In this document: positions 56,191 to 64,000 of the stretch, piece by piece | Numbering within the stretch: position 1 is the first letter of the stretch | Layout: the number at the start of each line of letters is the position of its first letter | Origin: Alphaproteobacteria bacterium | GTDB lineage: Bacteria > Pseudomonadota > Alphaproteobacteria > UBA11136 | DNA length: 64,000 nucleotides | Reading direction: 5' to 3' | Assembly: GCA_016776635.1 (NCBI GenBank) | Contig: JADHSZ010000002.1 | Location: 1-64,000, forward strand | Position numbers and translations under genes: made by a program | Notes under the pieces: generated by a model | What the model saw: the letters and a program-made list of their open reading frames with translations, nothing else | Databases searched by the model: none | What the model was told of the DNA's origin: nothing

Positions 56191-58560
56191 ATGAGTATGA
56201 AATCCAACGGGAATTCAATCCACACAAACTTGGCGCTGATATTGCTGAACAAGAATTACTGGATTTGGCATTTCCTGGTCGTCGTTGTGATAGGTGTCGT
56301 TGGGTTAATTTATCTTGGCAGGGCGACCTATACGGGAGCTCCCCCGCTGGTTGATTATGTTTCATCGGCCGGAGACACGGTGATTTCCCGTGAGGAAATC
56401 AAAAAAGGAGAGGAGGTCTTTCACCTCCGGGGCCTGATGAGTTACGGCTCTTTCTGGGGCGACGGGGCGGAACGGGGGCCGGATTTCACCGCCGATGCCC
56501 TGCACCGGACCGTTGTCGCCATGAAATCCTTCTATGAAGATGCAAGGAGCAAGGAGACCAGCAGAACCGTAAGTCAACATGACAAGGACGCCATCGCGGC
56601 GCGGGTAAAACGAGAGGTCCGTAAAAACACTTGGGACGAAGACGCCAACCTTATTCAGATCAATCCCGCCCAGGCCCACGCGTTTGAGGAGTTGAACGAT
56701 CATTACACGAAGATGTTTTCGGACCCTGAGTATCCGGAATTTTTCATGTCCGGATACATTACCGACCCGGAAGATATCCGGAACTTAACGGCATTTTTCT
56801 ATTGGGGAGGTTGGGTCGCCGCAGCCAATCGGCCGGGTGAGACATACAGCTACACCCATAACTGGCCCTATGATCCGGACGCCGGCAACACCCCCACTTC
56901 CGCGACTAATATCTGGAGTATTATTTCCATACTCGCGCTGTTCCTGGGGATCGGGGTGATCCTGTATGTGTATGGTCAAATGAAAACACTGCAGGGTGAT
57001 CCGTTTGCCAGTAACGGGACATCACTGACCACCCACGACCTTGAAAACGAATATGTCCGTCCCACCCAGAGGGCCACCTATAAGTTTTTCGCTCTGGCGG
57101 TCATCCTGTTCGGGCTCCAGGTTTTGGCGGGGATCATCAGCGCCACCGATTTCGTCCGTCCTTTCGGACTTTATCTCGGCGATATCATCCCCTTCACCGT
57201 CGCTCGCAGCTATCACACTCTGTTCCAGATCTTCTGGTTCTTCATGTGCTGGGTCGGCTACACCATCTTTTTCCTGCCCCGGCTTGCGAAGGTGCCGAGC
57301 GGACAGGCGTTCCTGATCAATCTGCTATTTGCCCTGTGCATGGTCGTCGGCGCGGGATCGCTGGTGGGAATTTATCTCGGACAGACGGGAATCCTGACTG
57401 GCCCCGCCGCGTACTGGTTCGGCAGCCAGGGCTGGGAGTTCATGGAGCTGGGCCGGGCGTTCCAGATTATCCTGTTGGTGGCGTTCGCCCTCTGGATACT
57501 GATCATTTACCGCGGCGTGAAACCATGGCTGACGAAGAAGAATCTGTGGTCGGTTCCGGCGTGGCTTCTCTACGGCAGCGGCATAATGGTTGCGTTCCTG
57601 TTCTTCGGACTTCTCGTAACCCCGGAGACCAACTTCGCCATCGCCGACTATTGGCGCTGGATGGTGGTGCATATGTGGGTTGAGGTGACTTTCGAGGTGT
57701 TCACCACCGTCATCGTCGCCTACATGCTGGTTCAGATGGGTCTCGTCACCCGGATGATGGCGGAACGGGTTATTTTCCTCGCCGTGATGCTTTTTCTTAT
57801 CACCGCCACACTCGGCATTTCCCACAATTTCTACTGGATCGCCAAACCGACGGGAATTATCGCCATCGGCAGCGTCTTCTCCACCCTTCAGGTGCTGCCC
57901 TTGCTCTTGCTGACTCTGGATGCATGGCAGATGCGCCAGGAAGGAGAGCGGGCCAATGAATACGTCGCCCAGGGAAAACAGAGATTCCTGATGGACGGTG
58001 TCTGGTTGTTTATTTTGGCCGTTAATTTCTGGAATATTTTCGGCGCCGGCGTATTCGGCTCGTTAATCAACCTTCCCATCGTCAACTATTTCGAGCATGG
58101 AACCTATCTCACCGGCAATCACGCTCACGCCGCCATGTTTGGGGTAAAAGGAAACATTGCGCTGGGCGGAATGCTGTTTTGCTGCATGCATCTGTTCCAC
58201 AGGGCAAGCTGGAACCCGAAGCTGATTAAAACGGCTTTTTGGTCGCTGAACATCGGCGTTGCGTTAATGATGTTCCTCGATCTGTTCCCGGTGGGCGTGT
58301 ACCAGCTCGTGGCCGTTCTCCAGGAGGGGTACTGGTACGCCCGGTCGCATGAGATCGTGCAGGGTGTGGTGTTCCAGACCTTGACCTACTTCCGCTCCAT
58401 CGGAGGGGCCGTGTTCGTCATCGGCGGTCTGTTGCCTCTCATCTGGTTCATTCTGTCGAGGGGATTCCAGCTTCGCCGCGAGGTGGAAGTCAAGGATGGC
58501 GAGTGGTCCGTCTACGAGAAGAATTGGGCGACTCAGGAAGACCCGAAACTGTTGGGATAG
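56191..58560 (+). CDS. nod: Quinol NO reductase superfamily protein, candidate NO dismutase
   Basis: The 789-residue protein has about 14 membrane spans and aligns by eye with qNOR: GLMSYGSFWGDGAERGPDFT (81-100), YWFGSQGWEFMELGR (408-422), VVHMWVEVTFE giving His494, Glu498 and Glu502, and NHAHAAMFGVKGN (643-655) for haem ligation. The FeB His-His pair of NO reductases (HHLYF or HHYFW) reads SHNFYWIAKP here: His545 then Asn546. That His-to-Asn change is reported for nitric oxide dismutases, which turn 2 NO into N2 and O2. Four residues after His342 in the presumed quinol site is Gln. AAGGGG precedes the ATG. NsrR-controlled; a PhyH oxygenase follows. Alternative: an unusual qNOR. Confidence 0.85.
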   Translation: MSMKSNGNSIHTNLALILLNKNYWIWHFLVVVVIGVVGLIYLGRATYTGAPPLVDYVSSAGDTVISREEIKKGEEVFHLRGLMSYGSFWGDGAERGPDFTADALHRTVVAMKSFYEDARSKETSRTVSQHDKDAIAARVKREVRKNTWDEDANLIQINPAQAHAFEELNDHYTKMFSDPEYPEFFMSGYITDPEDIRNLTAFFYWGGWVAAANRPGETYSYTHNWPYDPDAGNTPTSATNIWSIISILALFLGIGVILYVYGQMKTLQGDPFASNGTSLTTHDLENEYVRPTQRATYKFFALAVILFGLQVLAGIISATDFVRPFGLYLGDIIPFTVARSYHTLFQIFWFFMCWVGYTIFFLPRLAKVPSGQAFLINLLFALCMVVGAGSLVGIYLGQTGILTGPAAYWFGSQGWEFMELGRAFQIILLVAFALWILIIYRGVKPWLTKKNLWSVPAWLLYGSGIMVAFLFFGLLVTPETNFAIADYWRWMVVHMWVEVTFEVFTTVIVAYMLVQMGLVTRMMAERVIFLAVMLFLITATLGISHNFYWIAKPTGIIAIGSVFSTLQVLPLLLLTLDAWQMRQEGERANEYVAQGKQRFLMDGVWLFILAVNFWNIFGAGVFGSLINLPIVNYFEHGTYLTGNHAHAAMFGVKGNIALGGMLFCCMHLFHRASWNPKLIKTAFWSLNIGVALMMFLDLFPVGVYQLVAVLQEGYWYARSHEIVQGVVFQTLTYFRSIGGAVFVIGGLLPLIWFILSRGFQLRREVEVKDGEWSVYEKNWATQEDPKLLG

Positions 58561-58567
58561 AAAGTCA

Positions 58568-58594
58568 GATACCCCCGGCTCTGCCGGGGGTATC
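58568..58594 (+). terminator. Perfect hairpin between the NO gene and the oxygenase gene
   Basis: GATACCCCCGGC and GCCGGGGGTATC form a perfect 12-bp stem with a 3-base loop. No T-run follows. It may partly terminate, or stabilise the upstream message while letting the oxygenase gene be read. Confidence 0.7.
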
Positions 58595-58663
58595 TGCCAT
58601 GGGGGCTTTTATTACTGAGACCGGTGTTATCGGCACCGCTCGAATCGTGGGAGAAAATGTGAA

Positions 58664-59431
58664 ATGTTTTTGAGCAAGGAACAAATAGCGGAGTTTCAGG
58701 ATAAAGGGTTCATCGTATTGAAAGGCTTCCTTGATGAGGGGGTGATGGACAAGGTCTCCGCCCATCTGGACCAATTGCGGGACAAGCAACCCGCCGAAGG
58801 CGAAGAAGCGAAGTATTACGAGACAAGTCCGATTAGCGGCGAGAATATCCTGGTGCGGATCGAGAATGTTTTGGGTGCTCATAACCCCGAGCTCGGCAGA
58901 CTTCTTCTCCCTCCCGAGGCCATTGAATGCCTGGCCCAGCTTCTGGGTGAGCCGCCGGTTCTGTTCAAGGAGAAGATCAACTACAAGCTGCCCGGCTGCC
59001 GCCCGGACCAGCTGCATCAGGACCAGGCCGCCGGCTGGAACGCATACGGCCCCTTCTACATCACCATGGGTATCGTGGTGGACCCGAACCGCAAGGAAAA
59101 CGCGGCCCTGAGCTTCATGAATTCAGGGAACTACGAAAAAAAGCTTATGTCGGAGGAGTGGCAGCCCTTAACGGAGGACGATCCCCCCTACAAACCCGAG
59201 GACGAATATGTGCTGCTCGAGGCCGATCCCGGAGACGTTATCTTTTTTGATTCCTTTGTTCCCCACGGATCTCCGGCCAATACCGGCGACAAGAGCCGGC
59301 GCAACATCTTCCTGACCTTCAACAAAAGGTCCGAGGGTGACAAGAGGGACCAATATTATCAGGACAAGTGGGCGAACTACGCGCCCAATCAGACCGACAG
59401 CGCACGGTCGAAAGAATCGTTCCGGGTGTAA
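58664..59431 (+). CDS. PhyH-family Fe(II)/2-oxoglutarate-dependent oxygenase
   Basis: The 255-residue soluble protein matches the phytanoyl-CoA dioxygenase family: FQDKGFIVLKGFLDEGVMDK start, iron ligands His118-x-Asp120 (LHQDQAAGW) and His201 (FVPHGSPANTG), and a candidate 2-oxoglutarate Arg at 212-213 (SRRNIFLTFN). Such enzymes use O2 and 2-oxoglutarate to hydroxylate a small molecule; the substrate is not predictable. It is codirectional with the candidate NO dismutase, 103 bases away across a hairpin, with a strong terminator after it. Confidence 0.9.
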   Translation: MFLSKEQIAEFQDKGFIVLKGFLDEGVMDKVSAHLDQLRDKQPAEGEEAKYYETSPISGENILVRIENVLGAHNPELGRLLLPPEAIECLAQLLGEPPVLFKEKINYKLPGCRPDQLHQDQAAGWNAYGPFYITMGIVVDPNRKENAALSFMNSGNYEKKLMSEEWQPLTEDDPPYKPEDEYVLLEADPGDVIFFDSFVPHGSPANTGDKSRRNIFLTFNKRSEGDKRDQYYQDKWANYAPNQTDSARSKESFRV

Positions 59432-59476
59432 GGGCCAGGGTACGTTTAGGTACTGCGGGCCCAAAAAGAGGCCCGA
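59432..59476. repeat. Outlying copy of the GTACGT repeat
   Basis: GGGCCAGGGTACGT followed by CGGGCCCAAAAAGAGGCCCG repeats the core of the array at 55321-55515, including the pairing CGGGCC/GGCCCG arms around an A-rich loop. It directly follows the oxygenase stop codon. Confidence 0.8.
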
Positions 59477-59496
59477 CCCGGTATCAGGCATTAACG

Positions 59497-59530
59497 AAAA
59501 ACCCTGCGGGAAAATCTCGCGGGGTTTTTT
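59497..59530 (+). terminator. Rho-independent terminator after the oxygenase gene
   Basis: AAAAACCCTGCG and CGCGGGGTTTTT pair over 12 bp (one G-T) with a 9-base loop and run into TTTTTT. It ends the NO cassette transcript. Confidence 0.88.
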
Positions 59531-59623
59531 GTGTTTTGACCATTGCTTGACAGGGGGCGACGGTCTTCCGATCATGCCGCGGGCATGACACCTCCTGACC
59601 CCTGCCTTTTCCCGATCCCTCTT

Positions 59624-61246
59624 ATGACCCGTCTCGCGGCCCGGCTGTTGCTGGTCTGCGCGGGGATTTCCCTGGTTTTTTCGGCCTTTCCCGCGACGTC
59701 GCGCGCCGCAACGCCCGACGATGTGCTGGTGATGGCCAAGCGCATCGACGACATCATATCGCTCGATCCGGCGCAGGTGTTCGAGTTCACAGGGGCCGAG
59801 GTCATCGCCAATATCTATGACCGGTTGGTGACCTTCGACGTCAACGACGCCTCCAGGCTCGAAGGCGGAGCGGCGCAAAGCTGGAAAATCTCCCCCGACG
59901 GCAAGACCTATCGTTTCACCATGCGGCCGGACATGCGTTTTGCCTCCGGCAATCCAGTCACCGCTGATGATGCCGCATGGTCGCTGCAGCGGGTGATCCG
60001 GTTGGGTCTTTCCCCGGCCTTTATCCTCGCCCAGTTCGGTTTGACGGCGGAAAACGTGGAAAAACGCATTCGCGCCGAGGACGCCATGACGCTGGTGATC
60101 GAGCTTGAGCGCGCCTACGCACCCAGCTTCCTGCTCTATTGCCTCACCGCCGGGGTGGGATCGGTGCTCGACCGCGAACTGGTGCTGGCCCATGAGAAGG
60201 ATGGCGATCTGGGTCATGAATGGTTGAAACAGGCCTCCGCCGGGTCGGGGCCGTTTTCCCTCATACGCTGGCGCGCCAACCAATACGTGATCCTCGAGGG
60301 CGATTCCGGCTATTGGCGGGGCGCCCCGGCCATGCACCGGGTGATCCTCCAGCATATCGCCGAGCCCGCCACCCAGCGCTTGATGCTGGAAAAAGGCGAT
60401 ATCGACGTGGCCCGCGATCTCTCCCCCGATCAGGTGGGAGGGCTGGCCGGGCTTTCGGATATGCGCATCCTCCATGCGCCCAAGGGCACCCTGATGTATC
60501 TCGGCCTCAACCAGAAAAATCCCATCCTGGCCCATCCCAAGGTGCGCAAGGCCTTCAAGCTTTTGGTGGATTACAGGGGCATCGGGGACAATATTCTGCG
60601 TGGCCGTGGGCGGGTGCATCAGGCCATCATCCCCAAGGGCCTGTTCGGGGCGCTTACGGAGACTCCCTACCGTTTCAACCCGGAGCGCGCCCGCAAACTT
60701 CTTCGCGAGGCGGGATATGAAAGCGGCTTCGCCGTCACTATGGACGCCAGCCATGGCTCGATCATTACCGAAGTGGCGCAAGCCCTGCAATCGGACTTCG
60801 CCGCCGTGGGTATCGAGGCGGAGATCATCCCCGGTGACGAGAAACAGGTGTTGACCAAATACCGCGCCCGCAACCACGATATCTTCATCGGCGAATGGGG
60901 GGTGGATTACCAGGACCCCCACAGCAATGCCGACGCCTATGCCTCCAATCCCGACAATTCCGACGACGCCCGTTTCCGCACCCTGGCCTGGCGCAACGCC
61001 TGGGCCATCCCCAGGCTCAGCGAACTCACGGCTTCCGCCATTCTGATGCGTGACCAGGACGAGCGCGCGGAGCTTTACAATGAAATCCAGCGCCGGGTAC
61101 TGGCGGTTTCGCCTTTCGTGGTCATGTTCCAGAGCGTCGATTTGATCGTCGAGCGCAGCTACGTCTCGGGGCTGGTCTGGGGACCGAGCTTCGACAGCAA
61201 TTTCTATCGCGGCGCGGTGAAACGCCCCCATTCGAGGGAGAAATGA
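59624..61246 (+). CDS. Peptide/nickel-type ABC transporter substrate-binding protein
   Basis: The 540-residue protein has a signal peptide (MTRLAARLLLVCAGISLVFS to SRAA) and family 5 solute-binding marks: SLDPAQVFEFTGAEVIANIYD, WKISPDGKTYRFTMRPDMRF, NPVTADDAAWSLQRV, and YLGLNQKNPILAHPKVRKA. It binds a peptide or similar solute in the periplasm. ATG 59624 gives the best signal sequence; 59585 is in frame. First gene of a four-gene importer operon. Confidence 0.9.
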   Translation: MTRLAARLLLVCAGISLVFSAFPATSRAATPDDVLVMAKRIDDIISLDPAQVFEFTGAEVIANIYDRLVTFDVNDASRLEGGAAQSWKISPDGKTYRFTMRPDMRFASGNPVTADDAAWSLQRVIRLGLSPAFILAQFGLTAENVEKRIRAEDAMTLVIELERAYAPSFLLYCLTAGVGSVLDRELVLAHEKDGDLGHEWLKQASAGSGPFSLIRWRANQYVILEGDSGYWRGAPAMHRVILQHIAEPATQRLMLEKGDIDVARDLSPDQVGGLAGLSDMRILHAPKGTLMYLGLNQKNPILAHPKVRKAFKLLVDYRGIGDNILRGRGRVHQAIIPKGLFGALTETPYRFNPERARKLLREAGYESGFAVTMDASHGSIITEVAQALQSDFAAVGIEAEIIPGDEKQVLTKYRARNHDIFIGEWGVDYQDPHSNADAYASNPDNSDDARFRTLAWRNAWAIPRLSELTASAILMRDQDERAELYNEIQRRVLAVSPFVVMFQSVDLIVERSYVSGLVWGPSFDSNFYRGAVKRPHSREK

Positions 61247-61250
61247 TCCC

Positions 61251-62273
61251 GTGAGCAGGATCGTCAACACCTTGCGCAGCCTTTCGGGTCTGCTGTTTTC
61301 CGTGTCCCTGACCTTGCTGGGGCTCATCGCCGTCACCTTCTTCATCGGCCGCGTTGTTCCCATCGACCCGGTCTTAGCCGTCGTGGGCGACCGCGCCAGC
61401 GCCGATATCGTGGAGCAAATGCGCGTGGAGATGGGACTGCATCTGCCGCTCTATCAACAGTTCTGGGATTATCTCGGCCAAGTGCTGAGAGGTGATTTCG
61501 GAAATTCGGTGCTCACCGCCAACCCCGTGTCCGAGGATATCCGGCGGCTGTTCCCGGCAACCCTGGAACTGGCCACGGCGGCCACCCTGATCGGTGTGGT
61601 TTTGGGCGTGCCCATGGGCGTGGCGGCGGCGGTATGGCGCGGGCGTTGGCCCGATCACGTGATCCGGGTGGTGGGGCTGGTGGGCTATTCGGTGCCCGTG
61701 TTCTGGCTCGCCCTGGTGGGGCTTTTCGTTTTCTACGCCCAGCTCGATTTGGTGCCGGGGCCGGGGCGCATCGATATCTATTTCGAGGAAACGGTGCCCT
61801 TCGTCAGCGGGGTGATCCTTCTCGACAGCCTGTTGGCGGGCAACCGCGAGGTGTTCTGGAACGCTCTCTCTCATCTTCTGTTGCCGGCGTCCATTCTCGG
61901 CTATTTCGCGCTCGCCTACATCGCCCGCACCACCCGTGGCTTCATGATCGAACAGCTGGGCGAGGAATATATCGTCACCGCACGGGCCAAGGGGATGAGC
62001 CCGGCGCGTGTGGTCTGGGGCCATGCCCTGGGCAATATCCGGGTCCAGCTGATCACCGTGATCGCGCTCGCCTATGCGGGATTGCTCGAAGGTTCGGTGC
62101 TGACCGAAACGGTGTTCTCCTGGCCCGGGCTGGGGCGCTATATCACCAGCTCGCTGCTTAATGCCGACATGAACGCGGTGTTGGGGGGCACGCTGGTTGT
62201 GGGGGTGGTGTTCGTGGGCGTCAACCTGCTCACCGACCTTCTCTACCGTTTTCTCGACCCCAGAGTGAGATGA
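61251..62273 (+). CDS. DppB-type ABC transporter permease
   Basis: The 340-residue inner-membrane protein has about six spans, RVVPIDPVLAVVGDRAS near the N-terminus (DppB/OppB-type NPGDP region), and the EAA loop EEYIVTARAKGMSPARVVWG followed by TETVFSWPGLGRY. GTG start 4 bases after the binding-protein stop. Pairs with the next permease. Confidence 0.93.
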   Translation: MSRIVNTLRSLSGLLFSVSLTLLGLIAVTFFIGRVVPIDPVLAVVGDRASADIVEQMRVEMGLHLPLYQQFWDYLGQVLRGDFGNSVLTANPVSEDIRRLFPATLELATAATLIGVVLGVPMGVAAAVWRGRWPDHVIRVVGLVGYSVPVFWLALVGLFVFYAQLDLVPGPGRIDIYFEETVPFVSGVILLDSLLAGNREVFWNALSHLLLPASILGYFALAYIARTTRGFMIEQLGEEYIVTARAKGMSPARVVWGHALGNIRVQLITVIALAYAGLLEGSVLTETVFSWPGLGRYITSSLLNADMNAVLGGTLVVGVVFVGVNLLTDLLYRFLDPRVR

Positions 62274-62286
62274 GGGAGGGCCAGGG

Positions 62287-63216
62287 ATGACAGCGACATC
62301 ACAGGAAACCCTCACCCTTCCGGAGTCGCGGCTGCGTGCCGCACTCCCGGAATCGCGGCTGCGCGCTGGCCTGGCCCGGTTTTACCGGGTCTGGAAGGAA
62401 CTGGCCGCCAACCCCCTGACCCTGGCCGGAATGGTGGTCATCGCCGCTCTGTTGGTGATGGCGCTGGCGGCGCCGGGGATGACGTCGTACGATCCCCTGG
62501 CCCAGAACCTTTCGCAAAGGCTGTTGCCGCCCAGCGCGGATCATTGGTGCGGCACCGACGAGCTGGGCCGGGATATCTTCGCGCGCATCGTCTATGGCTC
62601 GCGCATTACCCTGCATATTGTGTTGCTGGTGCTGGCGGTGGTGGCTCCGGTGGGACTGTTGGTGGGATGCGCCGCGGGCTATCTGGGGGGCTGGGTGGAT
62701 GCGGTACTGATGCGGATTACCGATATCTTCCTCGCTTTTCCCAAGCTGATTCTGGCGCTGGCGCTGGTGGCGGCGCTGGGTCCGGGGCTCGACAACGCGG
62801 TCATCGCCATTGCGCTGACCGCCTGGCCGCCCTTCGCCCGCATCGTCCGCGCCCGCACCGTTTCCCTGCGTGAGGCGGAATTCGTCCAGGCGGCGCGGCT
62901 CATGGGGGCGGGCCGGGGGCGTATCATTGCCGCCCATATTGTGCCCTTGTGCCTGCCGCCTTTGGTGGTGCGCATGACCCTGGAGATGTCGGGGATCATC
63001 CTCACCGCCGCAGGCCTTGGTTTCCTGGGCCTCGGGGCGCAACCACCCTTGCCTGAATGGGGCGCCATGATTTCCACCGGGCGCGCCTTCCTTCTCGATC
63101 AGTGGTGGGTGGCTACCATGCCGGGAATCGCCATTTTCGTGGTCAGCCTCGGTTTCAATCTGTTCGGCGACGGCCTGCGTGACGTGCTCGACCCGAAAAC
63201 GGAAACGGGAACGTGA
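62287..63216 (+). CDS. DppC-type ABC transporter permease
   Basis: The 309-residue permease has the DppC N-terminal span, HWCGTDELGRDIFARIVYGS, AGYLGGWVDAVLMRITDIFL, the EAA loop EAEFVQAARLMGAGRGRIIA and FLGLGAQPPLPEWGAMIS. Near its N-terminus ESRLRAALPESRLRAGL is a small in-frame duplication. Its stop overlaps the GTG of the ATPase gene. Confidence 0.93.
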   Translation: MTATSQETLTLPESRLRAALPESRLRAGLARFYRVWKELAANPLTLAGMVVIAALLVMALAAPGMTSYDPLAQNLSQRLLPPSADHWCGTDELGRDIFARIVYGSRITLHIVLLVLAVVAPVGLLVGCAAGYLGGWVDAVLMRITDIFLAFPKLILALALVAALGPGLDNAVIAIALTAWPPFARIVRARTVSLREAEFVQAARLMGAGRGRIIAAHIVPLCLPPLVVRMTLEMSGIILTAAGLGFLGLGAQPPLPEWGAMISTGRAFLLDQWWVATMPGIAIFVVSLGFNLFGDGLRDVLDPKTETGT

Positions 63217-64000
63217 AGAAGAAAAAAACACCCCTGCTCGCGGTGGAGGACTTGCGCGTGTCCTATCCCGCCAGCCATAGCCGGCGGGGAGAGGTGAAAG
63301 CCGTGCGCGGCGTGTCCTTCACCGTGGGCCACGAAAAAGTGGGCATCGTCGGCGAATCGGGGTCGGGAAAATCCTCCATCGCCCGCGCCGTGCTGGGCCT
63401 GTTGCCGCCCTCGGCGCGGGTGGAGGCGAAGCGCCTGGCCTTTAAGGGGCGCGACCTGTTGGGCCGCAACGAAAAACATATGCGCTACCTGCGCGGAAAG
63501 CGCCTGGGATTCATCCCCCAGGACGCCCGCATGGCCCTCAATCCGGTGATGACCGTGGGGGCGCAGATTGCCGAAACCTGTTCCGGCCTCACGCGGCGGG
63601 AGACCCGCGAACGGGTGCTGGAAATGCTCGACGCGGTGCGTATGGACGATCCGGAACGGGTCTGGAGCGCCTATCCACACCAGCTTTCCGGCGGCATGTG
63701 CCAGCGCGCCATGATCGCCATGATGCTGATGCCCGGTCCTGATTTACTCATTGCCGACGAGCCGAGCTCGGCGCTGGACGCGCAGCTGCGGGGGGAAATC
63801 CTGCGGCTCATGGAGGGGCTGGCGCGGGAGCGCGGCATGGGGCTGTTGTTCATCAGCCACGATATGAATCTGGTGGGGTCGTTCTGTGACCGGGTCCTGG
63901 TCATGTATGGCGGGCGCATCCTCGAAAGCCTTGCGGCACGAGACCTGGTCTCCCAGACCGGCGCCAGCCATCCCTATACCCGGGGTTTGCTGGCTTGCGC
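63213..64000 (+). CDS. DppD-type ABC transporter ATP-binding protein (runs off window)
   Basis: Partial: 262 codons are visible and the frame is open at the window end. It starts GTG (VKKKKTPLLAVEDLRVSYP) overlapping the permease stop by four bases. Walker A GIVGESGSGKSS, Q-loop FIPQDARMALNP, signature HQLSGGMCQRAMIA, Walker B LLIADEPSSALD and H-loop FISHDMNLVG are all present, and it reaches the SHPYTRGLL segment typical of the oligopeptide ATPase C-terminal part. It may continue as DppD or as a DppD-DppF fusion. Confidence 0.93.
   Translation, partial: MKKKKTPLLAVEDLRVSYPASHSRRGEVKAVRGVSFTVGHEKVGIVGESGSGKSSIARAVLGLLPPSARVEAKRLAFKGRDLLGRNEKHMRYLRGKRLGFIPQDARMALNPVMTVGAQIAETCSGLTRRETRERVLEMLDAVRMDDPERVWSAYPHQLSGGMCQRAMIAMMLMPGPDLLIADEPSSALDAQLRGEILRLMEGLARERGMGLLFISHDMNLVGSFCDRVLVMYGGRILESLAARDLVSQTGASHPYTRGLLAC

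Noticed and set aside
56191..58560. Plain annotation as canonical quinol-dependent NO reductase
   Set aside because: The FeB His-His pair is His-Asn, which is not expected in a working NO reductase; kept as the alternative only.
59168..61363. 731-codon open frame antisense to the oxygenase and ABC binding protein
   Set aside because: Crosses the terminator and repeat at 59432-59530 and is a mirror of well-supported genes on the + strand.

Overview
The window reads as chromosomal DNA of a GC-rich alphaproteobacterium, most likely of the Rhodospirillales type. The basis is gene content and order: an rpmF-plsX-fabH-ihfA-merR-tRNA-Pro block preceded by a cytochrome bc1 chaperone and a DUF177 protein, an NDUFS4-type complex I subunit, class I PHA synthase, COQ9-like TetR-fold proteins beside a UbiB/ABC1 protein, and ETF-era housekeeping genes with short spacings and GTG/TTG starts. 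No rRNA, prophage or CRISPR was seen. Four tRNA genes are present (Pro-GGG, Glu-TTC, Pro-TGG, Arg-TCT).

Layout: 0.4-5 kb core lipid/ribosome genes; 5.2-8 kb tRNA-Pro and a GGDEF-EAL protein; 8-12 kb cutA, rplM-rpsI, argC, gamma carbonic anhydrase; 12-16 kb two TetR-fold genes around an ABC1 kinase-like gene and a lipoprotein hydrolase; 16-22 kb phaC, OmpA-like lipoprotein, aminotransferase-hom; 22-27 kb a CZB-GGDEF protein, PPi-dependent phosphofructokinase, recJ and a 61-bp tandem array next to tRNA-Glu; 27-30 kb Sel1 protein, cheZ, hydrolase; 30-34 kb an operon for a tungsten/molybdenum aldehyde oxidoreductase with its ferredoxin, FAD and MoaD-like partners; 34-39.8 kb chagasin-type inhibitor, NhaD antiporter, Usp, DUF192 and tRNAs; 39.8-46.3 kb soluble chemoreceptor plus a signalling operon (receiver, CheC-like, hybrid kinase, HD-GYP); 46.4-49.8 kb modABC and hisI separated by a small MITE-like element; 50-52.2 kb a zinc locus; 52.2-55.3 kb sulfur amino-acid genes; 55.3-59.5 kb an NsrR-controlled NO cassette; 59.6-64 kb a peptide-type ABC importer running off the window end.

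Two loci stand out. First, nsrR is divergent from a quinol-NO-reductase-like gene whose FeB His-His pair reads His-Asn, the change associated with nitric oxide dismutases (NO to N2 plus O2). It is followed by a PhyH-type Fe(II)/2-oxoglutarate oxygenase, an O2-consuming enzyme. An NsrR-like operator lies between, and related short repeats flank the cassette. I infer a possible NO-driven O2 supply for an oxygenase. Second, zinc uptake: one ORF fuses a complete Zur repressor to a complete ZnuC ATPase, with a perfect 17-bp Zur-like palindrome directly abutting its start codon, followed by znuB.

Starts were re-chosen where a Shine-Dalgarno, lipobox or family N-terminus favoured a downstream codon. 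All functions are from reading motifs; no database search was run.
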